Both the position numbers and the translations under genes were made by a program. Below, piece after piece: positions 19,361 to 30,239 of a stretch of 64,000 nucleotides of DNA (position 1 is its first letter; every line of letters starts with the position of its first letter). Source of the DNA: Betaproteobacteria bacterium Ga0077540 (GTDB taxonomy: Bacteria > Pseudomonadota > Gammaproteobacteria > Burkholderiales > Methylophilaceae). The stretch covers positions 186,001-250,000 of the forward strand of contig LNEP01000012.1 in assembly GCA_001464125.1 (NCBI GenBank), in the 5' to 3' direction. The notes below the pieces were generated by a model, which saw only the letters and a list, made by a program, of their open reading frames with translations, did not search any database and was not told the origin of the DNA.

Positions 19361-20282
19361 TATCCTTAAATGTCATGGCCAAAATTCGCAATACCAAAGC
19401 ATCAAAATCCATGCCGGCCACTTTGGCCGCCATCGGTACTAAGCTATGATCTGTCATGCCTGGGCTGGTATTTACCTCTAAAAAGTAATGCTTACCCGCC
19501 TCGTCCATCAGAAAGTCAACGCGTCCCCAACCTTTGCAACCCAGCACCTTAAATGCGACCAAGGCCTCTTGCTGAATCTGCGCTTCTTTAGCAGCATCTA
19601 AACCAGATGGACAGTGATACTCCGTATCATTACGCAAGTACTTGGCTTCAAAATCGTAATACTCGTTTTTGGGTACAATACGGATAATGGGTAACGCTTC
19701 ACCATCCAAAATCCCTACGGTGTACTCTCCACCACCCACAAATTTCTCTGCAATGACCAGTGGGTCTGCTTTTGCTGCCAATGCATAAGCATCCGGCAAT
19801 GCCTCGGCTGCTTTCACTTTGGTGATGCCAATGCTAGAGCCTTCATTAGCCGGTTTTACAAAGAGCGGCAAACCTAAATGTTTGGCCACTTGTGCAAAAT
19901 CGGTCTTAGCATCTAGCATTTCAAAATCCGGCGTCACCACACCGCTGGCACGCCACAACAATTTTGTGCGCCATTTATCCATGCCCACCGCAGAGGCCAT
20001 CACGCCGCTACCGGTATAAGGAATCCCCATCAAGTCCAACAACCCTTGCATGGTGCCATCTTCACCAAAACGCCCATGTAAGGAGATAAATACACGGTCA
20101 AACCCACTCAGCTCGCTCAAGTTTCTATGGGCTGGGTCAAACGCTTGCGCATCCACGCCTTGTCTTTGCAAAGCTGTCAGTACTGCATTGCCACTTTTCA
20201 GCGACACTTCGCGCTCACCGGATTTACCACCCAATAACACGGCGACTTTGCCAAATTGTTTTACGTCTACCTGCTTATGCAT
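19344..20282 (-). CDS. ddlB: D-alanine--D-alanine ligase
   Basis: ATP-grasp enzyme making D-Ala-D-Ala for the peptidoglycan stem. 312 residues: [79 protein letters not shown], and the metal-binding C-terminus [28 protein letters not shown]. Overlaps murB (8 bp) and ftsQ, so it is embedded in the coupled dcw transcript. Confidence 0.97.
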   Translation of the reverse strand: MHKQVDVKQFGKVAVLLGGKSGEREVSLKSGNAVLTALQRQGVDAQAFDPAHRNLSELSGFDRVFISLHGRFGEDGTMQGLLDLMGIPYTGSGVMASAVGMDKWRTKLLWRASGVVTPDFEMLDAKTDFAQVAKHLGLPLFVKPANEGSSIGITKVKAAEALPDAYALAAKADPLVIAEKFVGGGEYTVGILDGEALPIIRIVPKNEYYDFEAKYLRNDTEYHCPSGLDAAKEAQIQQEALVAFKVLGCKGWGRVDFLMDEAGKHYFLEVNTSPGMTDHSLVPMAAKVAGMDFDALVLRILAMTFKDSDSVE

Positions 20283-21162
20283 ACTCGCCTATCACTCTCA
20301 CTTCTTGGTGCAGTTCAATGCCATGTTGAGCCAGCACTTGTTCTTTCATATGTTTAATCAATAACTCAATATCTAATGCGCTTGCATTCCCAACGTTCAC
20401 AATAAAATTGGCGTGCTTTTCAGACACCTGCGCACCCCCAATCATGTAGCCTTTTAAGCCGCACGCTTCAATCAACTTGGCCGCGTAATTACCCTCTGGG
20501 TTTCTAAACGTAGAACCCGCACTTGGCATATTGAGTGGCTGGCTAGCCAAACGCGTGGCCAACAACTGTTTAATCTTTTGTGTCGATTCTTTTGCATCGC
20601 CCGCTTGCAATGCAAACCAAGCACCCAAGAACCACTCATCTGCTTTGGGATATTGCACATGGCGGTAAGTTGCTACGTATTCAGCTTTGTCACGCACATG
20701 CAGTTCACCGGCCAAATCAATGGTTTTCACTTGATCCACAATGTCCCATGTTTCTGCACCGTAGCAACCAGCGTTCATTGCCAAAGCACCACCCACTGTG
20801 CCAGGAATACCTGCCATAAACTCTGCGCCTTGCTTGGCTTGGTTAGCAGTAAACCGTGCTAACTTGCCGCAGGTCACACCAGCATCTGCGTACACACGCT
20901 CGCCCTCCATGCGCAACTCACTCAGCGCCTGATGCATCACAATCACCGTGCCACGCACGCCGCCATCACGCACCAACAAATTACTACCTAAGCCAATAAA
21001 ATAAATAGGCTCACCAACTGGGAGCGTATGTAAAAATGCCTGCAAATCTTCAACACTATCCGCAATAAACAGTTGGTCGGCTTTGCCGCCCACACGCCAA
21101 CTGGTATAACGGGCTAGAGGCTCGTTTTTCAACAGTTGCGAAGCTGTTTTGGCTTGTGCCAT
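20275..21162 (-). CDS. murB: UDP-N-acetylenolpyruvoylglucosamine reductase MurB
   Basis: FAD/NADPH enzyme reducing enolpyruvyl-UDP-GlcNAc to UDP-MurNAc. The 295-residue type I form shows [17 protein letters not shown] (FAD site), [50 protein letters not shown] (catalytic serine) and [28 protein letters not shown]. The start is ATG 21162, sharing one base with the murC TGA (TGATG); a GTG one codon earlier is also in frame. Confidence 0.96.
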   Translation of the reverse strand: MAQAKTASQLLKNEPLARYTSWRVGGKADQLFIADSVEDLQAFLHTLPVGEPIYFIGLGSNLLVRDGGVRGTVIVMHQALSELRMEGERVYADAGVTCGKLARFTANQAKQGAEFMAGIPGTVGGALAMNAGCYGAETWDIVDQVKTIDLAGELHVRDKAEYVATYRHVQYPKADEWFLGAWFALQAGDAKESTQKIKQLLATRLASQPLNMPSAGSTFRNPEGNYAAKLIEACGLKGYMIGGAQVSEKHANFIVNVGNASALDIELLIKHMKEQVLAQHGIELHQEVRVIGEYA

Positions 21163-22556
21163 CACTGCGCTAGCTCCTTGGTTTTAGCGGCCACTTGGCC
21201 AATGCTGCCAGCCCCCATCACAATCACCACATCATTGGCTTGGGCAATATTTAAAATCGCTTCAGGCAAGTCGTCGGTCGTTTCCACAAAAATCGGCTCA
21301 TTCTTGCCTACCACGCGAATCGCACGAATCAAGCTACGTGTGTCAGCAGCCACAATCGGCGCTTCACCCGCTGAGTAAACTTCTGTGAGCAACGCCACGT
21401 CCGTGGTGGAGAGCACACGCACGAAGTCTTCAAAACAATCACGTGTGCGGGTATAGCGATGCGGTTGAAACGCCATGACTAAGCGACGGTTGGGGAACGC
21501 ACCGCGTGCTGCCGCGATTACCGCTTGCATTTCTACTGGGTGATGACCATAGTCATCAATCAGCGTAAAGGTGCCGCCTGTGCGTGCCGGAATTTCACCA
21601 TATCGCTCAAAACGACGGCCAACGCCTTTAAACTCTTTTAACGCCTTAATAATCGCTTCATCAGGTACATTTAACTCACTAGCTACTGCAATCGCTGCCA
21701 ACGCATTCAACACATAGTGCTGACCTGGTAAATTTAAGGTCACATCAAATGTGGTCGTGACGCCATTAATACGCTCTACCGTAAAGTGCATTTTTCCGTT
21801 ATCGGCACGGATATTCTTGGCACGTATTCTTGCGTCTTCAGTGGTGCCATATGTCATTACCGGACGTGTGACACGCGGCAAAATCTCACGAATATTGGCA
21901 TCGTCTGTGCACAACACGGCCATGCCCCAGAAAGGGATTTGCTGCAAAAATTCTACAAATGCACTTTTGAGCTTTTCAAAACTGTGCTCATAAGTGCCCA
22001 TGTGGTCATGGTCAATATTGGTCACCACCGCCAAGATTGGACTCAAATGCAGGAATGAAGCATCGGACTCGTCGGCCTCCACCACAATGTAATCACCAGA
22101 ACCTAAACGGGCATTGGTGCTGGCGGATTCCAATTTCCCGCCAATTACAAAGGTTGGGTCCATGCCCGCCTCAGCCAATATGCTGGCGATCAAACTGGTA
22201 GTGGTGGTTTTGCCATGTGTACCAGCCACTGCAATGCCTTGTTTAAAGCGCATGAGTTCGGCCAACATCAAAGCGCGAGGAATCACTGGAATATTTTTCT
22301 CACGTGCTGCAATAATCTCTGGGTTTTGCTCATTCACCGCACTAGATACCACCACTACATCCGCATCATTCAAATGCTCTTTAGCATGACCTTGATACAC
22401 GGTTGCACCAAAAGAGGCCAAGCGCTTTGTGGTTGCATTGCTCGCCAAATCAGAGCCACTTACATGAAAATCCAAGTTCACCAATACCTCCGCAATGCCA
22501 CTCATGCCCGAGCCGCCAATGCCGATAAAATGTATATTTTTAACTTTATGTTTCAT
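21162..22556 (-). CDS. murC: UDP-N-acetylmuramate--L-alanine ligase MurC
   Basis: First stem-peptide Mur ligase. 464 residues: N-terminal UDP-binding [22 protein letters not shown]-loop [41 protein letters not shown], and C-terminal [14 protein letters not shown] and [16 protein letters not shown]. It starts 3 bp after murG ends. Confidence 0.97.
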   Translation of the reverse strand: MKHKVKNIHFIGIGGSGMSGIAEVLVNLDFHVSGSDLASNATTKRLASFGATVYQGHAKEHLNDADVVVVSSAVNEQNPEIIAAREKNIPVIPRALMLAELMRFKQGIAVAGTHGKTTTTSLIASILAEAGMDPTFVIGGKLESASTNARLGSGDYIVVEADESDASFLHLSPILAVVTNIDHDHMGTYEHSFEKLKSAFVEFLQQIPFWGMAVLCTDDANIREILPRVTRPVMTYGTTEDARIRAKNIRADNGKMHFTVERINGVTTTFDVTLNLPGQHYVLNALAAIAVASELNVPDEAIIKALKEFKGVGRRFERYGEIPARTGGTFTLIDDYGHHPVEMQAVIAAARGAFPNRRLVMAFQPHRYTRTRDCFEDFVRVLSTTDVALLTEVYSAGEAPIVAADTRSLIRAIRVVGKNEPIFVETTDDLPEAILNIAQANDVVIVMGAGSIGQVAAKTKELAQ

Positions 22557-22559
22557 CGT

Positions 22560-23663
22560 TTAAGCGCCCACCAGAGCGCACTCCATGCAAATTTTTGCAA
22601 CTGTAGTTGTAGCCTCAGGCTGTGCTAATTTTTTAGCATTCAGTGCCATCGTTAAGCATTTCTCACGTGTAAAGCCACGCAATACCTCGGTGGCTTTTAC
22701 CACATTAAATTCTGATTGTTGAATCAACAACGCAGCACCGTTATCCACCAAATATTTAGCATTCGTGGTTTGATGATCATCCACAGCAAATGGAAACGGC
22801 ACCAATACACTTGCCACACCCACACAGGCAAGCTCTGCCACCGTGAGGGCACCTGCGCGACATATCACCACATCTGCCCAAGCATAAACTTCTGCCATAT
22901 TTTGGATAAACGCCTTAGCGTCTGCCTGCACCCCAGCCGCTTGATAATGTTGCTTCAGCGCCTCAATATGCTTTTCACCGGCTTGATGAATCACTACTGG
23001 CCGTTCCTCTGGGTCAATTTCTGCCAGCGCTTTTGGCAACACTTCGTTCAATGCAGCGGCACCCAGACTTCCACCCACCACCAATAGTTTTAACTTCCCA
23101 CTTTTTTGAGCAAAACGTTGCTCTGGCGGTACCACTTTCAATAAATCCTGACGCACCGGATTGCCCACCAATATCGACTCATCACCCAATACACTTGGGA
23201 AAGCCACCAGCACTCTGTCCGCAAATAGGCTTAATACCTTATTGGTTAAACCAGCTATGGAGTTTTGCTCATGCACCAGTAATGGTTTGCCCATGACTTT
23301 TGCCATCAACCCACCTGGAAACGCTGCAAAGCCCCCCATGCCTAACACCACATTAGGCTGATGCGTTTTAATCGCGCGTCTGGCTTGCAATAACGCTTTG
23401 GTCAACTTGATGGGCAATAACAACCAGCCTTTAATCCCATTACCACGCACACCCTGCATGGTCATCATGGCTTTGGTGTAACCTTTGCCTTCAATTAAAC
23501 GGTTTTCCATACCACCCTCGGTCGCAAGCCATACCACTTGCCAACCATGGGCTTTCAAGTAGTCAGCCACCGCCATTGCAGGGTAGACATGCCCACCCGT
23601 GCCCCCAGCCATCACCATGATGGTGTGCCTATCAAAGCGTGTGATGACGTTATCTAACATCAT
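22560..23663 (-). CDS. murG: Peptidoglycan glycosyltransferase MurG (lipid II synthesis)
   Basis: Transfers GlcNAc from UDP-GlcNAc to lipid I at the inner face of the membrane. 367 residues of GT-B fold: IMVMAGGTGGHVYPAMAVADYL (lipid-binding G-loop), ATEGGMENRLI, VLGMGGFAAFPGGLMAKV, HEQNSIAGLTNKVL, LVVGGSLGAAALNEVLPKAL and the donor site CRAGALTVAELACVGVASVLVPFPFAVDDHQTTNA. The ATG (23663) and its ribosome site (AGAAGGG) lie inside a 26-bp duplicate of the ftsW 3' end. Confidence 0.97.
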   Translation of the reverse strand: MMLDNVITRFDRHTIMVMAGGTGGHVYPAMAVADYLKAHGWQVVWLATEGGMENRLIEGKGYTKAMMTMQGVRGNGIKGWLLLPIKLTKALLQARRAIKTHQPNVVLGMGGFAAFPGGLMAKVMGKPLLVHEQNSIAGLTNKVLSLFADRVLVAFPSVLGDESILVGNPVRQDLLKVVPPEQRFAQKSGKLKLLVVGGSLGAAALNEVLPKALAEIDPEERPVVIHQAGEKHIEALKQHYQAAGVQADAKAFIQNMAEVYAWADVVICRAGALTVAELACVGVASVLVPFPFAVDDHQTTNAKYLVDNGAALLIQQSEFNVVKATEVLRGFTREKCLTMALNAKKLAQPEATTTVAKICMECALVGA

Positions 23664-23685
23664 GCTGGCAAACCCTTCTGAAGCC
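23660..23685. repeat. 26-bp direct repeat, copy A (at murG start)
   Basis: Identical to copy B at 23782-23807, 122 bp away. On the coding strand it ends in ATGA, with the murG start codon in it, and supplies the murG ribosome site. Confidence 0.9.
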
Positions 23686-23691
23686 TTCGAT

Positions 23692-23737
23692 TTTGGCTAC
23701 GGCTTAACTTGCTCCGCAAGTTAGCCTGCACCGAAAC
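23692..23737. repeat. Dispersed palindromic repeat, copy 2 (ftsW-murG gap)
   Basis: Reads TTTGGCTACGGCTTAAC, then loop TTGC-TCC-GCAA, then GTTAGCCTGCACCGAAAC. It contains an 8-bp hairpin TAACTTGC-TCC-GCAAGTTA. It matches the reverse complement of 17300-17340 outside the loop. It lies between the two arms of the 26-bp direct repeat. Confidence 0.7.
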
Positions 23738-23781
23738 CGCCTCGTGCATCCATCCAGCACTAATCATCATCGTGATTACTC

Positions 23782-23807
23782 TCATGCTGGCAAACCCTTC
23801 TGAAGCC
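23782..23807. repeat. 26-bp direct repeat, copy B (3' end of ftsW)
   Basis: The last 26 bases of ftsW including its TGA, repeated exactly at 23660-23685. Confidence 0.9.
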
Positions 23808-24948
23808 GGCGGTTTTCATAATCAATGCGCAACAAAATGGCCATGGCAATGCAATTAGCCAAAATGCCACTGCCACCAAACGAGAGCAATGGCAGGGTGA
23901 GTCCTTTGGTCGGTAGTACGCCCATGTTCACCCCGATATTGATAATGCCCTGCACACCCATCCATACACCAATGCCCTGCGCCAATAAGGCGGCAAAATA
24001 TCGCTCGTTTGCTACCGCTTCTTTTCCAATGCCAAATGCGCGAATCACAATCCATACAAATAAGCCCAGCACGGTAACCACACCAATAAAACCTAACTCT
24101 TCCGCAATTACCGCCAATAAAAAGTCGGTATGCGCCTCTGGCAAATACAAGAGCTTTTCAACGCTCGCGCCCAAACCAACCCCAAACCACTCGCCACGTC
24201 CAAACGCAATTAAGGCATGCGATAACTGATACCCTTTGCCATAAGGGTCAGCCCAAGGATCCATAAATCCAATCACTCGTTGCATGCGGTATGGCGAACT
24301 TTTAATCAGTACCACAATCGCCACTGGCAATAACAAGACCAACCCAGCAAATATCTTTCCGTTAATACCACCCAGCCACAAAATGGAAATAGAGATGGCG
24401 GCAATCACAGCAAACGCACCAAAATCAGGCTCGCGTAACAATAAAAACCCTACCAACACCATCACCGCTACCATCGGCAAAAAGCCTTTCACAATGCTGT
24501 CCATTTGCTCAGCTTTTCTTACCGCATAATCAGCCACATACATCGCTGCAAACAGCTTTACAAATTCAGAAGGTTGTACGTTGATAAATACCAATGGCAA
24601 CCAGCGCTGACTACCATTGACGTTACGTCCAACACCAGGAATCAGCACCAACACCAACAAAAACAGGCCTATGAGGAAAAGGTACGGTGCCATTTTCTGC
24701 CACCACATCACGGGGATTTGAAACGACACAAATCCAGCGCATAGCCCAATCACAATAAAAATACTTTGGCGTACCAAGTAATAGGTGGTTTTGTGACCCG
24801 TGTCTATATCGGCCTCTGCAATCGCAATCGATGCGGAATACACCATGACCAAACCCAAGCCCAATAAAATCAGGGTGACCCAGAGCAGCATCTGATCGTA
24901 GTTGGGCAAGCTTATGCGTTCACGCGTCAACATCACTGGGCTTAGCAT
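23782..24948 (-). CDS. ftsW: Peptidoglycan polymerase FtsW (SEDS family)
   Basis: Septal glycan polymerase that works with FtsI. 388 residues with about ten membrane spans, starting [31 protein letters not shown] landmarks are [90 protein letters not shown] and [22 protein letters not shown]. It overlaps murD by 7 bp at its start and is followed by a 118-bp gap to murG that holds a duplication and a repeat. Confidence 0.97.
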   Translation of the reverse strand: MLSPVMLTRERISLPNYDQMLLWVTLILLGLGLVMVYSASIAIAEADIDTGHKTTYYLVRQSIFIVIGLCAGFVSFQIPVMWWQKMAPYLFLIGLFLLVLVLIPGVGRNVNGSQRWLPLVFINVQPSEFVKLFAAMYVADYAVRKAEQMDSIVKGFLPMVAVMVLVGFLLLREPDFGAFAVIAAISISILWLGGINGKIFAGLVLLLPVAIVVLIKSSPYRMQRVIGFMDPWADPYGKGYQLSHALIAFGRGEWFGVGLGASVEKLLYLPEAHTDFLLAVIAEELGFIGVVTVLGLFVWIVIRAFGIGKEAVANERYFAALLAQGIGVWMGVQGIINIGVNMGVLPTKGLTLPLLSFGGSGILANCIAMAILLRIDYENRRLQKGLPA

Positions 24949-26309
24949 GTCGCCACCTCCAGCGCCTTGACTGCATCGATAAACACTTCTGCACGATGCA
25001 CATAATTTTTGAACATATCAAAGCTTGCGCAAGCTGGAGACAACAATACCGCATCACCCTTTGAGGCAATTTTGTGTGCAATGGCTACGGCTTCTCTCAA
25101 GTCGATGGCGTCATAAATAGGCAACTCAGAGGCAAGCAGCACAGATTCAATCAAAGGCGCATCTCGTCCAAACAACACTACTGCACGCGCATTGGCTTGC
25201 ACCGCTTCCAACAGCGGTGAGAAATCCTGACCTTTGCCATCCCCCCCTGCCAACAGCACCACTTTTTGGGGTTTACCTGCTTTGGTCATGCCTTTAATGG
25301 CGGCGCATGTTGCCCCCACATTGGTGCCTTTTGAATCGTCGTAATAGTCCACATCGTTGATGTTCGCCACCCACTCCACCCGATGTGGCAATCCTTTGAA
25401 TTGACGCAAGGTTTGAATAATTGCACTTTTTTCTATGCCAATATTGCTACACAGTGCTACTGCAGCAAGAGCGTTGGCAACATTATGTTGTCCTTGTATT
25501 TTGAGGTCTGACACTGGAATCAATTTTCGCTTACCGCTGGAAAGCCAAGTGCCATTGACCTCTATCAAGCCAAAATCTGAATAATTTTGCGCTTCGTTCA
25601 ATCCAAATGACACAGCCTCCGTCTTCGTTAATCCCAAACTGGCCGGGTCATCACGATTGACTACCGCTAATGTGGCATGGTCATAAATGCGCGCTTTAGC
25701 AGCTGCATAGTCTTCAATGGTGTCATAGCGATCCATATGATCTTCTGAAATATTAAGGACAGTGGCTACATCCACCTTCAAACTGTAGGTGGTTTCGAGC
25801 TGAAAGCTGGATAGCTCTAACACGTACACATCAGGCGCCTTGTCCTCTAAGGTATCCAACACTGGCAAACCAATATTGCCAGCTACAACCGTACTTAAAC
25901 CCGCACGTTTACAAATCTCACCCACCAAAGTGGTGACTGTGGTTTTTCCGTTAGAGCCGGTAATCGCAATCACTTTCGCGCTTGCAGGACGATGCAAGGC
26001 AAATAGCTCAATATCTCCAATCACCTTTTTGCCTTGTGTAATCGCAGCCTGCAATGCTGGTTCAGCCAAAGGTACACCGGGACTGCTAACAATAAAATCG
26101 CAATCCATCAACACACCCAATACAAATGGTCCGGTATGCACTTTGATATCTGGATAAGTTTTTAAAACATCATCCACACCGGGTGGATGCAAGCGTGAGT
26201 CCGCTATCGACACCTCTGCACCGTGCTTGCGCAGCCAACGCAATGCAGACAGGCCTGTCTCTCCCAGGCCTAGTACTAACACGCGTTGATCTTGATAAAG
26301 CATAGTCAT
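24942..26309 (-). CDS. murD: UDP-N-acetylmuramoylalanine--D-glutamate ligase MurD
   Basis: Adds D-glutamate to UDP-MurNAc-L-Ala. 455 residues: [17 protein letters not shown] (UDP site), [17 protein letters not shown]-loop [55 protein letters not shown] and [23 protein letters not shown] second ATG lies two codons in (26303). Confidence 0.97.
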   Translation of the reverse strand: MTMLYQDQRVLVLGLGETGLSALRWLRKHGAEVSIADSRLHPPGVDDVLKTYPDIKVHTGPFVLGVLMDCDFIVSSPGVPLAEPALQAAITQGKKVIGDIELFALHRPASAKVIAITGSNGKTTVTTLVGEICKRAGLSTVVAGNIGLPVLDTLEDKAPDVYVLELSSFQLETTYSLKVDVATVLNISEDHMDRYDTIEDYAAAKARIYDHATLAVVNRDDPASLGLTKTEAVSFGLNEAQNYSDFGLIEVNGTWLSSGKRKLIPVSDLKIQGQHNVANALAAVALCSNIGIEKSAIIQTLRQFKGLPHRVEWVANINDVDYYDDSKGTNVGATCAAIKGMTKAGKPQKVVLLAGGDGKGQDFSPLLEAVQANARAVVLFGRDAPLIESVLLASELPIYDAIDLREAVAIAHKIASKGDAVLLSPACASFDMFKNYVHRAEVFIDAVKALEVATC

Positions 26310-26323
26310 CTTGGTTTAAATAT

Positions 26324-27427
26324 CTATCTCAATTTCAATGTGGATAAGCCCACTAGCACCAACATCATAGTAATAATCCAAAACCGCACTACTACTTGCG
26401 TTTCTTTCCAGCCTTTTTGCTCATAGTGATGATGCAAAGGCGCCATTAAAAAAATGCGCTTGCCCGTGCCCGTAAGCTTTTTGGTGTATTTAAAATAGAG
26501 CACTTGAATAGCGACAGAAAAGGTTTCCATCACAAAAACGCCACCCATAATAAACAGCACAATTTCTTGTCTTACAATCACCGCCACCACACCCAATGCC
26601 GCGCCTAGTGCCAGCGCACCTACGTCACCCATAAACACTTCAGCCGGGTAGGCGTTAAACCACAAAAATCCTAAGCCGGCACCCGCCATGGCGGCACAAA
26701 ACACCATAAGTTCACCTGCGCCTGCCACATAGGGAATGCCTAAGTACTTGGAGAAATAGAGATGTCCTGCCACATAGGCAAAGATGGCTAAGGCGCTTCC
26801 CACCATCACCGTGGGTAAAATAGCCAAACCGTCCAGACCATCGGTCAGATTGACTGCATTACTGCTACCAACAATCACCAAATAGGTCAGCAACACAAAG
26901 CCAAACATCCCGAGCGGCAATGTCAGCGTCTTAAAAAAAGGCACAATCAGCGTGGTTTCAACTGGGGTCGCCGCTGTTTTGTAAATAAAAATGGCCACAC
27001 CCAGCCCAATCAAGCTTTGCCAGAAATATTTTGCTTTAGCGGATAAACCTTTAGGGTTTTTGTAAACCACCTTACGGTAATCATCCACCCAACCAATGGC
27101 GCCAAACCCTAATGTGGTAATCAGCACCACCCATACAAAACGGTTGTGCAAATCTGCCCAAAGTAATGTGGATATTGCAATCGCCACCAATATCAAAGCC
27201 CCGCCCATGGTAGGCGTGCCCGCTTTAATTAAATGGGTTTGTGGCCCGTCGTCTCTTACAGATTGGCCAACTTTGTATTCCGTCAGCTTACGTATCATGC
27301 CCGGACCGACGATAAATGAAATGGCTAATGCTGTGAGTGTTGCCAGTACAGCACGCAACGTAATGTAATCAAACACGTGAAATCCGCGAATATCATGTGC
27401 TAACCAACGCGCCAATTCTAACAACAT
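26324..27427 (-). CDS. mraY: Phospho-MurNAc-pentapeptide transferase MraY
   Basis: Integral membrane enzyme making lipid I. 367 residues with about ten spans. Catalytic landmarks are [36 protein letters not shown] (Asp pair), [18 protein letters not shown], and [25 protein letters not shown] with the HHH motif. It overlaps the end of murF by 10 bp. Confidence 0.98.
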   Translation of the reverse strand: MLLELARWLAHDIRGFHVFDYITLRAVLATLTALAISFIVGPGMIRKLTEYKVGQSVRDDGPQTHLIKAGTPTMGGALILVAIAISTLLWADLHNRFVWVVLITTLGFGAIGWVDDYRKVVYKNPKGLSAKAKYFWQSLIGLGVAIFIYKTAATPVETTLIVPFFKTLTLPLGMFGFVLLTYLVIVGSSNAVNLTDGLDGLAILPTVMVGSALAIFAYVAGHLYFSKYLGIPYVAGAGELMVFCAAMAGAGLGFLWFNAYPAEVFMGDVGALALGAALGVVAVIVRQEIVLFIMGGVFVMETFSVAIQVLYFKYTKKLTGTGKRIFLMAPLHHHYEQKGWKETQVVVRFWIITMMLVLVGLSTLKLR

Positions 27428-28809
27428 GTTGCTCTCCCCAATGTTTGTGTTGGTTGCTCAGCCTTTTGTAGCTCAAGCAACTTCACTACGCGCTCCATTT
27501 TCATGAATCTAGAGCCTTTTATTAATACGGTAACGCCCGCTTGCATCAGTGGCTTAATGTGGTTAGCCAGCATCTCAATGTCTGTAAAATGTTGTGCAGC
27601 ATCGCCAAACGCAAAACTTGCTTGTTGACTTTGTTCGCCAAAGCTAAAGAAGTGCTGGATGTTATGTTCGCGGGCATAACTGCCTACTGCAGCATGCATC
27701 GCAGCAGCATCTGGCCCAAGCTCGCCCATATCCCCCATCACAAAGATGCGGGTTGTATTCAGATGGCTTAGCACTCGAATAGCGGCCTTCATTGAATCTG
27801 GATTAGCGTTATAAGTGTCATCAATCAATACCGCTCCATTGATGCCTTGCTTATATTCCAGCCGCCCGTGTACTCCACCAAAGCTTGCCAATCCCTGTGC
27901 GATATGCCTGTTTTCAATCCCCAATGCCACGGCTACTGCGCTAGCAGCAAGCGCGTTATAAATGTTGTGTACACCTAGAATAGGCAGTTGAAATGACACA
28001 TTCCCATTGGGCGTTGTGAGGTTTACCTTGCTGGATTGCGCTTCTTCTTTATACGTTGCGGTAATATCTGCCGGATGTTTCAATGCAAAGCTGAGCACTT
28101 TACGAGACGAGTTTAGCGACCGCCAATAATCTGCAAATGCGTCATCAGCGTTGATAACCGCTGTACCGCTCTCAGCAAGGCCTTCATATATTTCCCCTTT
28201 GGCCTTGGCGATGTTTTCACGTGAACCCAACTCACCAATATGGGCAGTCCCCGCGTTGTTAATGACCGCAACATTGGGTTGAGCGATATTGCTTAAATAG
28301 GCAATTTCCCCTAAATGATTCATGCCCATCTCCAACACAATCTGCTGATGATGCGCACGCGCATTCAACAGAGTGAGTGGCATACCGATATCATTATTGA
28401 AGTTGCCTTGGGTTGCATGCACTGCGGCAACATCACCAGTGGCTGCCACCAAAATAGCATTTAGCATTTCTTTTGTCGTTGTCTTACCGTTGCTACCAGT
28501 AATTGCGGTAATCGGTGCGCGTAACTGTTTACGCCAATAATGAGCCAGCTTGCCCAACGCCAAGCGCGTGTCATTGACCAGCACTGCCGGCGTCGCTGAT
28601 TGTGACGCGTCTGAAATCATGACGGCGGCTGCACCTAACTTGAGAGCATCTGCCGCAAACGTATTGCCATCAAAACGCTCCCCTTTGATGGCCACAAACA
28701 ACTGCTGTGCTTGAATACGACGACTATCAGTATCCACAGAAGTCACCAGCACATCTGCTCCAATGAGCTTGCCACCCATCGCTTTTGCAATTTCAGAGAG
28801 CATCATCAT
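27418..28809 (-). CDS. murF: UDP-MurNAc-tripeptide--D-alanyl-D-alanine ligase MurF
   Basis: Final Mur ligase, adding D-Ala-D-Ala from the ddlB product. 463 residues: [27 protein letters not shown]-type N-domain, P-loop [51 protein letters not shown] and [17 protein letters not shown]. The start ATG overlaps the murE stop (ATGA). Confidence 0.97.
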   Translation of the reverse strand: MMMLSEIAKAMGGKLIGADVLVTSVDTDSRRIQAQQLFVAIKGERFDGNTFAADALKLGAAAVMISDASQSATPAVLVNDTRLALGKLAHYWRKQLRAPITAITGSNGKTTTKEMLNAILVAATGDVAAVHATQGNFNNDIGMPLTLLNARAHHQQIVLEMGMNHLGEIAYLSNIAQPNVAVINNAGTAHIGELGSRENIAKAKGEIYEGLAESGTAVINADDAFADYWRSLNSSRKVLSFALKHPADITATYKEEAQSSKVNLTTPNGNVSFQLPILGVHNIYNALAASAVAVALGIENRHIAQGLASFGGVHGRLEYKQGINGAVLIDDTYNANPDSMKAAIRVLSHLNTTRIFVMGDMGELGPDAAAMHAAVGSYAREHNIQHFFSFGEQSQQASFAFGDAAQHFTDIEMLANHIKPLMQAGVTVLIKGSRFMKMERVVKLLELQKAEQPTQTLGRATCC

Positions 28810-30239
28810 AGCGCTATCTCTTGATAGGTTTCTAAGGCCAGCTCGGCCTGTTTGGCATCGCTAAAATAGTGGCGTACGCCTGCTACTTCTTGGTAATCCT
28901 CATGGCCTTTGCCCGCTATTAACACCACATCGCCCACCTTGGCTGACATCACCCCAATCGCAATTGCCTTGGCACGGTCTAGTTCAAACACATAATGGCC
29001 ATCCATCCCTTTGACGATATCGTTGACAATATCTTGTGGGTTTTCATTTCGCGGATTATCCGTGGTGACCACGATGGCATCCGCATGTTTGCTCACAATC
29101 TTGCCCATTTTTGCGCGCTTGCTTTGGTCGCGATCACCGCCACAACCAAACACACATACCAATTTTGATTTGGTTTGTGCCTTGAGGGTTTTCAACACTT
29201 TATCCAACGCATCAGGCGTATGTGCATAATCCACCACGACCAATGGCTTGTTGCCGCCACCTAACATTTGCATACGCCCATCGACTGGCTTGAGATGGCT
29301 AATCGCCTCAATCGCATCTGCAAATGCCACATCAGAAACCAACAAGGTTGCCAACACCGCCAAGGTGTTATACACGTTAAATTCACCAATCAGATTAACC
29401 ACAACATCTGCATCGCCATAGGGCGTTTTCACATGCATTTCAAAGAATGTGTCATGCAATTCCACGTTGGTAGCGCGCACTTCGCCTGAGGCAATCCCGT
29501 AGGTAATCACATGCTGATGATCAGCGTTTAACTTGTCAGCGATTTGCTTGCCAAACGCGTCATCATAATTAATCACGCTTGCTTTTAAAGTCGGCCAAGC
29601 AAACAGTTTCTCTTTAGCGGCCTGATACGCTTCCATGGTTTTGTGATAATCCAAATGGTCTTGCGTCAGATTGGTAAATACAGCCACATCAAATTCCACA
29701 CCATTCAAACGGCCTTGATCCAAACCATGCGAGGAGACTTCCATTGCGACAACACTGGCTTTAGCATTCAGATAGCGCGCCAGCAATTTTTGCAGTTCAA
29801 TCGGGCCTGGAGTCGTATTCATGGTCGGTTCTAGGCTATCTAAAAAGCCATTGCCCAAGGTACCCACCACAGCCGTACGCCGGTTTAAAAAATCAAACGC
29901 CTGCGCTAACCACTGACTAACCGAAGTTTTTCCATTCGTGCCCGTGACACCCACTGTCCATAATGTCGCTGATGGTTTTTTGTAGAACTGGCTGGCTATG
30001 TGTCCTGCCTGTAAATTCAGATGTGGAATAGCAATATTCTTCACATCCCAATCCGCGTTCCACGCAAATCCATCCTCATCCCACACCACCGCTACTGCGC
30101 CTTTTTTAATCGCATCTGCTATGTATTCACGACCATCCGAATATTGGCCAGGGTAAGCAATGAATAAGCTATTCTTCTCAACCAAGCGGCTGTCTGAAGT
30201 GATGCTGGCAATGGGCGCTTTAATTACATATCGCGTCAT
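28806..30239 (-). CDS. murE: UDP-MurNAc-L-Ala-D-Glu--meso-DAP ligase MurE
   Basis: Adds meso-diaminopimelate to the stem peptide. 477 residues: TSDSRLVEKNSLFIAYPG, P-loop GVTGTNGKTSVSQWLAQAF, AMEVSSHGLDQGRLNGVEFDVAVFTNLTQDHLDYH, VVDYAHTPDALDKVL and the DAP-specifying DNPR motif in VVTTDNPRNENPQDI. The ATG overlaps the ftsI stop (ATGA). Confidence 0.97.
   Translation of the reverse strand: MTRYVIKAPIASITSDSRLVEKNSLFIAYPGQYSDGREYIADAIKKGAVAVVWDEDGFAWNADWDVKNIAIPHLNLQAGHIASQFYKKPSATLWTVGVTGTNGKTSVSQWLAQAFDFLNRRTAVVGTLGNGFLDSLEPTMNTTPGPIELQKLLARYLNAKASVVAMEVSSHGLDQGRLNGVEFDVAVFTNLTQDHLDYHKTMEAYQAAKEKLFAWPTLKASVINYDDAFGKQIADKLNADHQHVITYGIASGEVRATNVELHDTFFEMHVKTPYGDADVVVNLIGEFNVYNTLAVLATLLVSDVAFADAIEAISHLKPVDGRMQMLGGGNKPLVVVDYAHTPDALDKVLKTLKAQTKSKLVCVFGCGGDRDQSKRAKMGKIVSKHADAIVVTTDNPRNENPQDIVNDIVKGMDGHYVFELDRAKAIAIGVMSAKVGDVVLIAGKGHEDYQEVAGVRHYFSDAKQAELALETYQEIAL

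Noticed and set aside
23660-23770. 36-codon frame in the ftsW-murG gap that ends in the same residues as FtsW ([10 protein letters not shown])
   Set aside because: The shared end follows from the 26-bp duplication, and the rest is the palindromic repeat. No good ribosome site was seen. It could at most couple translation into murG.
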